A DNA stretch of 64,000 nucleotides. It comes from Oscillatoria princeps RMCB-10. GTDB lineage: Bacteria; Cyanobacteriota; Cyanobacteriia; Cyanobacteriales; Oscillatoriaceae. The stretch lies in assembly GCA_019359235.1 (NCBI GenBank), contig JAHHHT010000009.1:186001-250000 (forward strand), in the 5' to 3' direction. Below the pieces are notes generated by a model, which saw nothing but the letters and a program-made list of their open reading frames with translations, was not told the origin of the DNA and made no database searches. Both the position numbers and the translations under genes were made by a program. Positions 15,997 through 24,683 of this stretch are shown here, one piece after another; positions within the stretch are counted from its first letter, which is position 1; every line of letters begins with the position of its first letter.

Positions 15997-18132
15997 ATGA
16001 TAGATATAATCAAACTGGTAGACCTGATGTTTCTGGTGGCCATTGCTGGGGGGGCAACCGCATCGGTGCTGGCGGAATTAATGGCTATCCGCGCCTACCG
16101 GCTCTCACTCAGCGAGCTTGCCAAACCTATGGACTATTTGGCTAAGTACCTCAACAGTGACAGCAAATCTGTAGAAAAGAACGGCTCCACACCGCCGCCA
16201 AAGGCAGACGCTCAGAGCCTGAAATGGATTGCCCGACACTTTGCCGGTCAGTACACGGAGGATGACTTTCTGCCCAGAACAGAAAATGGCAGCTTCGTGA
16301 TGCTGCAGTACCCTTCTATTTTAGCCGCGCCGGTGCCGCGCTCGCCGGTGAGTTTTGCGCCGAATTTGCTGACGGCGCTGGGGGTTTTGGGAACTTTCGC
16401 CGGCATCTTTCTGGGGTTGCAGAAAATCGGGGTTTCTGGTATTACTGAACCGCAACAGCTGCTAACTTCCAGCACCCTGCTCCTAGAAGGGATGAAGCTG
16501 GCGTTTGTCACCTCCCTGCTGGGACTTGGCAACTCGATTTTTTTGATATTACTTCTCGCGTGGGGTGAGCGCCGGCGGAAAGCTCGCCGCGACAAGTTTC
16601 GCAATAAGCTCAACCAGATTGCTTTCCTGGAAACGCCAGAGCGACTGCTTTCGCGCATCACCCCGGACGCCAGCCGCGATGCAGCCGGTGCTATTGTCCG
16701 TGCGGCGCAGACGATGCGTGCCGGTTTTACGGAAATTGTCACAGCTCAGCAGCGGCTCAATCCAGAAAAAATGGGGCACCAAGTGGGGGTGGCGCTGATT
16801 CCCGTGTTTGAGGAAATCCGCCAAGAACTCGCCACTCTGCGGCAAATTAAGGCAGATCAAGGTCAAGAGCTGTTAAGGAATTTGATTTGGGAACTGCGCA
16901 CCGGCGTTATTGAGCCGGTGGTGGAGCGTTTGGACGCCACCTCACAGCTGACTCAGGAAGCGTCTCTCGCGGTCAGGGAGCTGAAAAATGAGCTGGGCGG
17001 CATTTCCCAGAGTTTGGCTGAATCGATATTAACGATTCAGAGTTTCCAGAAGGATACTGTGGTTCAGTTGCAGGATTTCGCCGGCAGTTTGCAGGAAATT
17101 CTGGGCGAATTCCAAACCGATACGAAGGGCGTTTTGCAGCAAATGGCGGGTGAGATTCAGCAGGGAGTTGACCAGAGTATTGAGGGGATGAAGGAGCAGC
17201 GAGCGGCTTTTAAACAGAGTGCGGAGGAAGCCGCCGCTACTTTCCGGGGGATTCGGGAGGACTTGCAAGCGGGTTTGCAAACTCAAGCGGATTTGGAACA
17301 GCAGCGGCTGCAAGGCGTGCAGGAGCGAATGGTGAATATTCTCAAGGCGGCGCACACGGCGTTCCAATCTCAATCTAGCACAATTCAGGCTGTCGGTCAA
17401 GAGGCTTCTAAGTTGATGGCGGATGCCAGGGAAAATCTGGTGGGGAGCTTGCGGAATGTGGATGGGATGCTGCAGAATACGCGCCTGACGGTGCAGCAAG
17501 AGTTGGAGCGATTCCGGGAAAGCTACCAAGCGTCGCTGCTAAAGTTTTTTAGCGAGCAAAACAATTTGCTGGAGTCTACTTTGGGCGAGCAGCAGCGGGG
17601 GCTGGCGCAGGTTGTGGTTGCTTTGCAGAGCACGTTTCGGGAAGAGGCGGAAAAACGCCAGCAGATGTTAGCAGATGTTGACCGAAGTATGACAAAAATT
17701 CAGGATACGACGGAGAAGGTGTGCGATATGGCGAACGGGTTGGGTTTGAATTCTAGCGAGCGTTTGCAGCAGTTGCAAGAGCTGGCTCACACGGTGGGCG
17801 TTCAGGCGCAGCAGGTGGAGAGCGCGTACAGGAATATGGTTGGGGAATTGAATCAGGTTTTGCAATCGGTTGAGGAGCAGATGCGGGGGGTGGAGAGCGC
17901 TTATCAGAATTTGGCCGGTCAGTTTAGCCAAGCTCTGGAGCAGGGGAATCACCAGATGATTGGGTATTTGGACAGGGCGACTGAATCGCAAACCAGGTTT
18001 TTTAATGAGGCGGATGTTTCGATGGCGGAAGTTTGTGCCGGTTTGCAAGAAACCTCGACGGGGCTGATGCAGGTGGCTCAATATCTGGTGGCGGCTGCGG
18101 ATAATTTGGGCGCTCATAACGGCAGTAAATAG
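15997..18132 (+). CDS. zorA: ZorA-like MotA/TolQ/ExbB proton-channel protein with long coiled-coil tail
   Basis: A 711-residue protein with the ZorA plan. It has one N-terminal membrane helix (about 8-31), then a pair at ~121-142 (APNLLTALGVLGTFAGIFLGL) and ~166-189 (MKLAFVTSLLGLGNSIFLILLLAW) that resemble the MotA/TolQ pore helices. A ~500-residue Gln/Glu-rich coiled-coil tail follows (200-711). In Zorya anti-phage systems a ZorA pentamer with ZorB makes a proton-driven motor whose tail projects into the cytoplasm. Length and layout match ZorA. A very strong Shine-Dalgarno region precedes the ATG. ZorB and ZorC follow on the same strand after an inserted WD40 gene. Confidence 0.8.
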   Translation: MIDIIKLVDLMFLVAIAGGATASVLAELMAIRAYRLSLSELAKPMDYLAKYLNSDSKSVEKNGSTPPPKADAQSLKWIARHFAGQYTEDDFLPRTENGSFVMLQYPSILAAPVPRSPVSFAPNLLTALGVLGTFAGIFLGLQKIGVSGITEPQQLLTSSTLLLEGMKLAFVTSLLGLGNSIFLILLLAWGERRRKARRDKFRNKLNQIAFLETPERLLSRITPDASRDAAGAIVRAAQTMRAGFTEIVTAQQRLNPEKMGHQVGVALIPVFEEIRQELATLRQIKADQGQELLRNLIWELRTGVIEPVVERLDATSQLTQEASLAVRELKNELGGISQSLAESILTIQSFQKDTVVQLQDFAGSLQEILGEFQTDTKGVLQQMAGEIQQGVDQSIEGMKEQRAAFKQSAEEAAATFRGIREDLQAGLQTQADLEQQRLQGVQERMVNILKAAHTAFQSQSSTIQAVGQEASKLMADARENLVGSLRNVDGMLQNTRLTVQQELERFRESYQASLLKFFSEQNNLLESTLGEQQRGLAQVVVALQSTFREEAEKRQQMLADVDRSMTKIQDTTEKVCDMANGLGLNSSERLQQLQELAHTVGVQAQQVESAYRNMVGELNQVLQSVEEQMRGVESAYQNLAGQFSQALEQGNHQMIGYLDRATESQTRFFNEADVSMAEVCAGLQETSTGLMQVAQYLVAAADNLGAHNGSK

Positions 18133-18652
18133 TCCTGTTTTCTCGGTGGCACGTCCTTTGAGAAGGGCGAAGCATTCGGGCTGTAGATTTCGGGCGCAGA
18201 TTTCTATATTCTTCCCCCGAATGCTTCGCCCCTACTCTTCTCTCTCGTTCCCAGGCTCCGCCTGGGAACGCACGCCAAGAGGCTCCGCCTCCTCCCGCCA
18301 AAATACTTTCAAAAATTTTTGCAAAACCCCCTTGCAATTGGCAGGAGTTGTGTTATATTAAGAAGAATAGAGAAGGTGCGCACATATAAGGTCGCCGGTG
18401 GACTAAAGCCCAACTACAAACTGTGGGTCTAAAGCCCAACTACAAACTTTTATCCCCCCATGTTGGAGAGACGGGACATGTCGTGTATCCATTGCCGGTG
18501 CAACCGTGACTTGTAGGGGGGAAGCATCCCGGCGACTGGATTGGCTACCCAACCAATATTGAAATTCCGGGATGCAACGCGCCCGTGTCCCGGTGCGCTG
18601 GAATCCAAGATCCGGGCATCCAAAATCCATGCACTGGTATAATTCGTGGGGT
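18133..18652. other. Gene-free stretch between zorA and the WD40 gene
   Basis: No gene. It holds a GGGCGAAGCATTCG...CGAATGCTTCGCCC inverted repeat (about 18166-18228) and a TTCCCAGGCTCCGCCTGGGAA double hairpin (18244-18295). Direct repeats of CTAAAGCCCAACTACAAACT lie near 18394-18448. Confidence 0.65.
18244..18295. repeat. TTCCCAGGCTCCGCCTGGGAA double-hairpin repeat
   Basis: One copy of a ~55-bp family with two hairpins, the second GAGGCTCCGCCTC. Other copies lie at 21661-21711, 30863-30915 and 40415-40470, and a partial at 3823-3841. Downstream of three copies, words like AAAAGCCTAACAGCTT are also shared. Confidence 0.8.
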
Positions 18653-20542
18653 TCAAAATCCGCCAACCGCCCACAACCGCACCATACCATCATTACTCCC
18701 CGACGCCAGAATTTTGCCATCTGGGGAGAAAGCGGCGCTGTTCACCCAATCCCCATGTCCAGAAAGCTGTCGCAGTTGTCTCCCAGAAGCGACATCCCAC
18801 AGTCGCACCATACCATCATTACTCCCCGACGCCAGAATTTTGCCATCTGGGGAGAAAGCGACGCTGTTCACCCAATCCCCATGTCCAGAAAGCTGTCGGA
18901 GTTGTCTCCCTGTTGCGACATCCCACAGTCGCACGGTATCATCTGAACTACCCGACGCCAGAATTTTACTATCTGGGGAGAAAGCGACGCTGCTGACCGC
19001 ATCCTCATGTCCAGAAAGCAGTCGCAGTTCACTCCCTGTTGCGACATCCCACAGTCGCACGGTATCATCATTACTCCCCGACGCCAGAATTTTGCTATCT
19101 GGGGAGAAAGCGACGCTGTTCACCCAATCCCCATGTCCAGAAAGCAGTCGCAGTTCACTCCCTGTTGCGACATCCCACAGTCGCACGGTATCATCATTAC
19201 TCCCCGACGCCAGAATTTTGCCATCTGAGGAGAAAGCGGCGCTGCTCACCAAAGACTCATGTCCAGAAAGCAGTCGCAGTTCACTCCCTGTTGCGACATC
19301 CCACAGTCGCACGGTTTTATCCTCGCTCCCCGACGCCAGAATTTTGCTATCTGGGGAGAAAGCGACGCTGTTCACCAGCTTCTCATGTCCATAAAGCAGT
19401 CGCAGTTCACTCCCTGTTGCGACATCCCACAGTCGCACGGTTTTATCCCCACTCCCCGAAGCCAGAAAAAAGCTATCTGGGGAGAAGGCGACGCTGAACA
19501 TCCCACTCCCATGTTCAGAAACCTGTCGCAGTTCACTCCCTGTTGCGACATCCCACAGTCGCACGGTACTATCCCTATTCCCCGACGCCAGAATTTTGCC
19601 ATCTGGGGAGAAGGCGACGCTCCACACCGAACTCCCATGTCCAGAAAGCTGTCGCAGTTCACTCCCTGTTGCGACATCCCACAGTCGCACGGTACTATCG
19701 CTATTCCCCGACGCCAGAATTTTGCCATCTGGGGAAAAGGCGAGGCTCCACACCGAACTCCCATGTCCAGAAAGCTGTCGCAGTTCACTCCCTGTTGCGA
19801 CATCCCACAGTCGCACAGTTCTATCTCTACTCCCCAACGCCAGAATTTTGCCATCTGGGGAGAAAGCGACGCTGAGCACCGGCGTCTCATATCCAAAAAA
19901 CCATCGCAGTTCTTTCCCAGAAGCGACATCCCACAGTCGCCCGGTTCTATCCCAACTCCCCGACGCCAGAATTTTGCTATCTGGGGAGAAGGCGACGCTG
20001 ATCACCCCACTCCGATGTCCAGAAAGCTGTCGCAGTTCACTCCCTGTTGCGACATCCCACAGTCGCACAGTTCTATCTCTACTCCCCGACGCCAGAATTT
20101 TGCCATCTGGGGAGAAGGCGACGCTGCTCACCAGCTCCCCATGTCCATAAAGCTGTCGCAGGAATTTCCCGCTGCGCAAATCCCACAAATAGATATCTCG
20201 CGCCCCACCCAATACTAGCAGAGTGCCATCCCGACTCAAAGCGCCGCAATTCGTCGGACAGTCTATCTCCCACAGCGCCTCACCACTGCTCATATTAAAC
20301 AGTTCCGCACCCCCACCGGCACACACAATCACTAACTCCTGATTCAGGGGAATTACATTCTTAATCTTTCCGCGCCCCAGTCGCCGCACCATCCCCTGTG
20401 CTGTCAGTTGTGGGAGAGTAAAATAGCCCCGGAGATACCCCCCTAGCCCATCTCGCAGCAGGGATGGCAAATGCACCCCGCAGTTGGGACAAATTTCTGC
20501 ATTTAGTGGGATTTCGTCCAGATGGCATCTCAGGCACCGCAT
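18653..20542 (-). CDS. Zinc-ribbon plus WD40-repeat protein (about 13 blades)
   Basis: A 629-residue protein placed between zorA and zorB on the opposite strand. Residues 1-25 form a probable zinc ribbon (CLRCHLDEIPLNAEICPNCG, CxxC...CxxC). After a ~90-residue linker come one degenerate and twelve nearly identical 42-residue WD40 repeats (GHxxxVxSVAFSPDGKILASGSxDxTVRLWDVATGSELRQLS), enough for about two seven-bladed propellers. Such scaffolds bind proteins; no catalytic domain is seen. I start at the ATG at 20542 because the zinc ribbon follows at once; an ATG at 20602 would add 20 residues. The blades are so alike in DNA that they probably recombine. Confidence 0.85.
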   Translation of the reverse strand: MRCLRCHLDEIPLNAEICPNCGVHLPSLLRDGLGGYLRGYFTLPQLTAQGMVRRLGRGKIKNVIPLNQELVIVCAGGGAELFNMSSGEALWEIDCPTNCGALSRDGTLLVLGGARDIYLWDLRSGKFLRQLYGHGELVSSVAFSPDGKILASGSRDRTVRLWDVATGSELRQLSGHRSGVISVAFSPDSKILASGSWDRTGRLWDVASGKELRWFFGYETPVLSVAFSPDGKILALGSRDRTVRLWDVATGSELRQLSGHGSSVWSLAFSPDGKILASGNSDSTVRLWDVATGSELRQLSGHGSSVWSVAFSPDGKILASGNRDSTVRLWDVATGSELRQVSEHGSGMFSVAFSPDSFFLASGSGDKTVRLWDVATGSELRLLYGHEKLVNSVAFSPDSKILASGSEDKTVRLWDVATGSELRLLSGHESLVSSAAFSSDGKILASGSNDDTVRLWDVATGSELRLLSGHGDWVNSVAFSPDSKILASGSNDDTVRLWDVATGSELRLLSGHEDAVSSVAFSPDSKILASGSSDDTVRLWDVATGRQLRQLSGHGDWVNSVAFSPDGKILASGSNDGMVRLWDVASGRQLRQLSGHGDWVNSAAFSPDGKILASGSNDGMVRLWAVGGF

Positions 20543-20868
20543 GATTTTGGGGATTGGCTGTGGAGCTATTTGGATTATAAATCGAGGGGCGACATTTGGC
20601 AATACCCCAGAATTGCGGAGGCTGACGCGAAATCCATCGCGGCGACTAGAAACCTGGTTTCGTGGAGAAACCAGGTTTCTTTATGGGGGTGGGTGCGCTC
20701 GGCGTCACCCACCCTACTAATCAGGTGCCGCACTCTCGGAGAACACGCCCCCAAAACTCCCCAAAACCCTATTTACAAACAGGAACAACTTGTGGTAAAA
20801 AAGAGAGAAGCGGCGCGAAGGCTTCGCCCACCCACCCCAAACCCATGCCGGCGTAATGTAAAATCGAT
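20543..20868. promoter_or_regulatory. Divergent intergenic region, WD40 gene and zorB
   Basis: The 326 bases between divergent starts must hold promoters for both. An AGAAACCTGG...CCAGGTTTCT hairpin (about 20648-20681) and a GGGTGGGTGCG...CACCCACCC hairpin (about 20683-20715) are visible. No clear -10/-35 pair was identified. Confidence 0.4.
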
Positions 20869-21603
20869 ATGAGTGACTTGTCTGACTTCGAGACGGAATC
20901 AACCAGGCCAGAGGATGAGAATTCCAGCGTCTTGCTCTCCATTGGCGATTTGATGTCTGGTTTGCTGATGTTCTTCGCCCTGCTCTTTATCTTAGTGCAA
21001 ATCCAGCTGCTGCAGCAGGTCAAAAAGCTTGAAGAAAAAATGGCCCGTATCGATCAGCTCGAACGCCAGCTGGAGGATTACCGAAAGGCATTTGAGGCGC
21101 TCCCGCAGACGATCGCAGCTACCCTGGAAGCTAAGGTAGGGGCGAAAGACATCTTCACCGTCGATCCAGTAACAGGGGATGTCAGCATTCGCGACCGCAT
21201 TCTCTTTGATAAAGACAGTGCGCAACTCAAACCGGCAGGTAAAAAATTCCTGCGCTCCTTTATCCCCATTTACAGCCAAGTTGTCTTTTCCAGCCCGCAA
21301 TTTTCCGATCAGATCTCCCGCATCGCCCTGGAAGGGCACACCAGTTCCGCCGGCACCGAAGGGAACAATTTGAGTCTCAGTCTGGAGCGGGCGCTATCTG
21401 TCTCTAATTATATCTTCTCCAAGGAGGTGAATTTCCCCACAAAGGCGCGATTGAAACAGAAAATACTGGTGTCAGGGCGCGGCGAGACAGACGCTAAACA
21501 AACCGCAGACGATCCGCGCGATCGCAAGGTTGTTTTCCGCTTCCAGCTGCGCCGGGAAAATTTTGATAATTTGTCCCGTCAGATACAGTCTTTGGAGAAA
21601 TAA
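20869..21603 (+). CDS. zorB: ZorB-like MotB/OmpA-type stator protein
   Basis: A 244-residue protein with a short cytoplasmic N-terminus and one membrane helix (about 21-45, VLLSIGDLMSGLLMFFALLFILV). D27 lies at the helix start, where MotB and ZorB hold the proton-carrying Asp. A linker coiled coil (47-75) precedes a C-terminal OmpA-like peptidoglycan-binding domain (about 95-228) with LEGHTSS, LSLERALSVSNYI, GRGETD and DPRDRKVVFRF. It would anchor the ZorAB motor to the cell wall. Length matches ZorB. It is 225 bases upstream of the ZorC-like gene on the same strand. Confidence 0.82.
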   Translation: MSDLSDFETESTRPEDENSSVLLSIGDLMSGLLMFFALLFILVQIQLLQQVKKLEEKMARIDQLERQLEDYRKAFEALPQTIAATLEAKVGAKDIFTVDPVTGDVSIRDRILFDKDSAQLKPAGKKFLRSFIPIYSQVVFSSPQFSDQISRIALEGHTSSAGTEGNNLSLSLERALSVSNYIFSKEVNFPTKARLKQKILVSGRGETDAKQTADDPRDRKVVFRFQLRRENFDNLSRQIQSLEK

Positions 21604-21828
21604 AGGGTGGGAGGTGCGTTAAGCTGTTGCCCATTGAATTTGCGCTGTCTCTCTCTATACTCTCGTTCCCAGGCGGAGCCTGGGAACGCCCCTTTCGAGG
21701 CTCTGCCTCGTTTCTCTAACAAGCCGATTAAAAGCCTAACAGCTTGCTACGGCTGGTGCTTTGGATAAATGAGCAAGGGTGACGGGTGCGTTACGCTTCG
21801 CTAACGCACCCTACTTATCTGGTATAAT
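21604..21828. repeat. Hairpin repeats between zorB and zorC
   Basis: Contains the TTCCCAGGCGGAGCCTGGGAA double hairpin (21661-21711) and a GGGTGCGTTACG...CGTAACGCACCC-like stem (about 21784-21812) that ends 17 bases before the next ATG. These could attenuate zorC expression relative to zorB. Confidence 0.55.
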
Positions 21829-23310
21829 ATGAAAAACTTCACTTTTAATTTGCCCAAAAACCCGCCCCAATGGGTGCCGGCACAACTCCAGGCGCGTGCG
21901 GTGGCAAAACTCCCAAGCCATCCGCCGGCTGCATCCAGCATCAATCCCCCGGCTAAACCGCGCCTCCTTGACGAGATTATCGCCGATATCCAAAACGGTG
22001 AAGCCGGCAACCTCACGCAAATAGAGTGGGTGTACTGTCTCTACAATAAGCCGGTGTGGGACGCCCACCACCCAGACGCGAGCTCAGCCACCTCCGAAGC
22101 TATCTGGGAGGCGGCAGTCAGCAACTCCTTGCTGCGACGCCGGCTGCTCTGGCGTTTGGCTCTTTACCACATCCACAAGTCAGATGTCAACAATCTGGAG
22201 ACAGAAAAACTCACCGCTCCCCCCCTCGCTCCCTCCCTGATCGAGAGCTTCTCTATCTTTGCCCCTCGCGCCAAAGGCGATGACACTTTAGCCGTACAGC
22301 TGATCAGGGTGTTCGCGGGGAGCCAGCAACCGGCATCCGATATCGCCAAAATCAGCTGGCAGTACACAATCACGCCCAAGGAGCTGGTGCGGCGTGCCGG
22401 CTTGCCGGCGCGGGCGAGCGCCGTCGAGGCAGCTTACGAGCGCGTCGCATCCCTATTTCCGGCTAAATCAACACCGAACAAGAAAGAAGCGGAGTGGCTG
22501 TTGCGCTGCTTGCAGCAGATGTCACCGCAGCAGCAGCTCGCAGCGGTTGAGGAATTGCTCCCCAAAATGCCGGCAGAAGTTGCAGGCAAAATGCCAGATG
22601 TGCTCAACTTTATCGGACGAAATTATAGCACCGGCAGCACCGGCAGCCGGTGGCACGAGCTTTCCGACAGCGCCAAATCAGCGCTGCGCCGCAGTCTTGG
22701 CGCTCTCAACTACAGCTATTTCCAGCAATTAGTCAACCTCCTCGCCAGAATGCTGCGACTGGAAGACGAACAGATCGCCCAGCTAGAGATGCGCCGGGAT
22801 TTCTGGGCGAACTACAGCGAATCCATTGAGCGCATCCGCATGGTTTTGCCGCAGTCATCCGTCACCGCCCTCGGCTACCAGCTCCAGCTCAAAGTAGATA
22901 TTCTAGCAGAAGAAGACAGCGATGTCACGGAAATTTGCATCTTTGATTTTGGCCAGTGTTTCGGCATAGAATTATTGCGGGGTCGCGTCGGCGAGCTTCG
23001 CCTGCTGCCGCGAAAAACAGAAACCGAGCTAATTTTATTTGGCCCTTCTAAAATGTCAGTCAAGCGCCTGCGACGGCTGGGCGGGGAAGTTTTCGACCGG
23101 CTTTTATTTTGGCAGACCTTTTGCGAAAAGGGGCTGCGGGAGAAAAACATTTTCCCCAACGAAGGCACGGAATATTTTACAGGACTGCCCAGAGACAGGG
23201 GGAAATACAGCCGCAGCAATGGGCTGCCGGTGCCTTCAGAAAAAGAGCTCAAAGAGCGCGAGAAACAGTTAAAACAGTGGCAGAAGGAAATGGAACAGCT
23301 GGAGCGATAA
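21829..23310 (+). CDS. zorC: ZorC-like EH-signature-domain protein
   Basis: A 493-residue soluble protein. Position after zorB, length, all-helical first half (SEAIWEAAVSNSLLRRRLLWRLALYHIHKS) and a C-terminal part with WxTFCEKGL and YFTGLPRDRGKYSR fit the EH-signature family found as ZorC in type I Zorya. ZorC is thought to sense or relay to the DNA-acting effector. The C-terminal 25 residues are charged coiled coil. No ZorD helicase follows; the next 700 bases are repeats and then peptide genes. Assignment rests on context plus pattern, not on an alignment. Confidence 0.65.
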   Translation: MKNFTFNLPKNPPQWVPAQLQARAVAKLPSHPPAASSINPPAKPRLLDEIIADIQNGEAGNLTQIEWVYCLYNKPVWDAHHPDASSATSEAIWEAAVSNSLLRRRLLWRLALYHIHKSDVNNLETEKLTAPPLAPSLIESFSIFAPRAKGDDTLAVQLIRVFAGSQQPASDIAKISWQYTITPKELVRRAGLPARASAVEAAYERVASLFPAKSTPNKKEAEWLLRCLQQMSPQQQLAAVEELLPKMPAEVAGKMPDVLNFIGRNYSTGSTGSRWHELSDSAKSALRRSLGALNYSYFQQLVNLLARMLRLEDEQIAQLEMRRDFWANYSESIERIRMVLPQSSVTALGYQLQLKVDILAEEDSDVTEICIFDFGQCFGIELLRGRVGELRLLPRKTETELILFGPSKMSVKRLRRLGGEVFDRLLFWQTFCEKGLREKNIFPNEGTEYFTGLPRDRGKYSRSNGLPVPSEKELKEREKQLKQWQKEMEQLER

Positions 23311-24005
23311 TTCAAGGAGGGGCGGGCTCACCCGATATCTCCGCTTCATCCGCTTCAATGTAGGGGCGAAGCATTTGCGCGGGGTTCTTTACTGCCCACC
23401 CGAAATTTTCATTCGCAAATGCTTCGCCGTTCTTTACTTACAACCGAAACCCATACCGCTGTAAGCTTAGAGACTGTTTATAAAGAAAAGTAAAGGAGCC
23501 AGAAACCGGGGGCGGCCACGGGGGGCCGCCCCTACAGTCCGTGGGCCATTACAGGGCGGCCACGGGGGGCCGCCCCTATATTTGCAAAAGAAACCCGGTT
23601 TCTCACCCCCCGGCGGTCTTAACAATTGTTTAGAAACAGTCTCTTAGAAGGTGGGTTTTTTCACCGATCTCCCACCGCAAGGGTGGGGTGCGGGATCGCC
23701 GGCTGTGAGAATCATCAAGAAGCCGCCGGTAACGCACCCTACTTCTGTGGAGAACGGATGCTTTTGGGCTGGCGCTTTTCAGAAATTGGCGGTGCCGGTG
23801 AAAAAATACTTCAACCGGGCGATGGCACCTGACAAAAAATATGATAATCGCACAATTCCCAAGTCTGGTACTGGCGCTTTTAAGAAATTTGCGGGATTGA
23901 GACTCTGGAGCAACAGGTGTCAATTGTCTGCCGGTTGCTAGGGATTTTCCATTTGCCTAAAACCTCATCTATAATGGTAAAATCCAACCCTGGAGAACAA
24001 AATAT
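23311..24005. other. Gene-free stretch of nested repeats after zorC
   Basis: No gene and no remnant of a ZorD helicase that I can recognise. It contains a GCGAAGCATTTGCG...CGCAAATGCTTCGC inverted repeat (about 23363-23431) and a MITE-like element with a nested double palindrome (23470-23644). Sequence before the first microviridin precursor includes GGAG ahead of its ATG. Confidence 0.6.
23470..23644. mobile_element. MITE-like element, family 2, with nested palindromes
   Basis: Ends AGAGACTGTTTATAAA and TTTAGAAACAGTCTCT are inverted repeats with one mismatch. The body carries AGAAACCGG and AGAAACCCGGTTTCT as in the family 2 copies at 45974-46092, 46953-47080 and 57269-57392. Here it is split by two direct copies of GGGCGGCCACGGGGGGCCGC (23509 and 23553), so a second repeat invaded it. 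Confidence 0.7.
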
Positions 24006-24209
24006 ATGTCTGAGAAGGAAAAGCAAAGTTTGCAGCCAGAGGCAGTTCCTTTCTTCGCCCGCTTCCTGGAAGGGCAAGGCAGTGAAGAACTGTCTGACGA
24101 AGAGATGCAAGCTATAGCCGGTGGCAAAACGCAGAAGTACCCATCTGACGGTGATGAGATGGTGACGACGCAGAAGTACCCATCTGACGGTGATGAGACG
24201 TTGCGCTGA
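24006..24209 (+). CDS. mdnA: Multi-core microviridin precursor 1 (two intact cores)
   Basis: A 67-residue graspetide precursor. The leader carries PFFARFLEG (15-23), the helix that microviridin ligases recognise, and ends in a double glycine (39-40, AIAGG). Two cores follow, TQKYPSDGDE at 42-51 and 55-64, each keeping the Thr, Lys, Ser and acidic residues that form two esters and one amide in microviridins (TxKYPSD motif). Translation ends just after core 2 by a frameshift that strands a third core. It lies 1.1 kb upstream of mdnB with a duplicated sister gene between. Confidence 0.9.
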   Translation: MSEKEKQSLQPEAVPFFARFLEGQGSEELSDEEMQAIAGGKTQKYPSDGDEMVTTQKYPSDGDETLR

Positions 24210-24238
24210 AGTACCCCTCTGACGGTGATGAAGCGTAG
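24200..24238 (+). pseudogene. Frameshifted third microviridin core of precursor 1
   Basis: In a different frame from precursor 1, bases 24200-24238 read VALKYPSDGDEA then a stop. One lost base near 24194-24200 would explain why the parent frame ends as ETLR and a stop. The Thr of the TxKYPSD motif is already replaced by Ala here, so this core may have been decaying before the frameshift. Confidence 0.8.
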
Positions 24239-24683
24239 CTTCTCGAATAACAGCGTTCCGGGAGCCGGCTGCCCCGACTGGCGCACGCGCCGCTGCGGGC
24301 GAAAACCGGCTTCCTAAATGATTATCTCCTTGAGGCAGCAGTGCGGAGCAGGCGCTTCGCCAAGGAAAGAAATCGCTCTTTCTTAGTTTGAGAGTTTCCC
24401 GATTTTGATTTAGCCACTGCTGCCCCCAACCCAAACTTGCAACTGTTCTAACGTATTGTACTGTCCGCTCGGCAGCCTGCGCGGCGCAGAACACAGCCCT
24501 GCTTTGGAACTGGAGCTTTTAATATTTTTGGGTGACATTACCTAGCTAAAAATGCCTGTCACGGCCTGAATCTTGCTGGAGAGTTGCAATCCCACGAGAA
24601 CCTCAACTACAATGAGACGGGGGAGCATCAAAACACAGTTAATTTTCGTAATTTTGCAGGCGTGTAAAATAGGAGAAAAACCC
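24239..24683. other. Spacer between precursor genes; duplicated 3' region
   Basis: The ~200 bases after precursor 1 (for example GGCGAAAACCGGCTTCCT, TGAGGCAGCAGTG and TTTAGCCACTGCTGCCCC) reappear after precursor 2 at about 25010-25200. The duplication therefore included the 3' flank. It may hold a conserved terminator or RNA element. AGGAG at 24671-24675 serves precursor 2. Confidence 0.7.

Noticed and set aside
18585-20218. Long plus-strand frames opposite the WD40 gene, with repeated motifs
   Set aside because: They are antisense shadows of the WD40 repeats: periodicity of 126 bases and the blade coding sequence on the minus strand explain them fully.
23311-24005. ZorD remnant after zorC
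   Set aside because: No helicase motif in any frame; only palindromic repeats and a MITE-like element.
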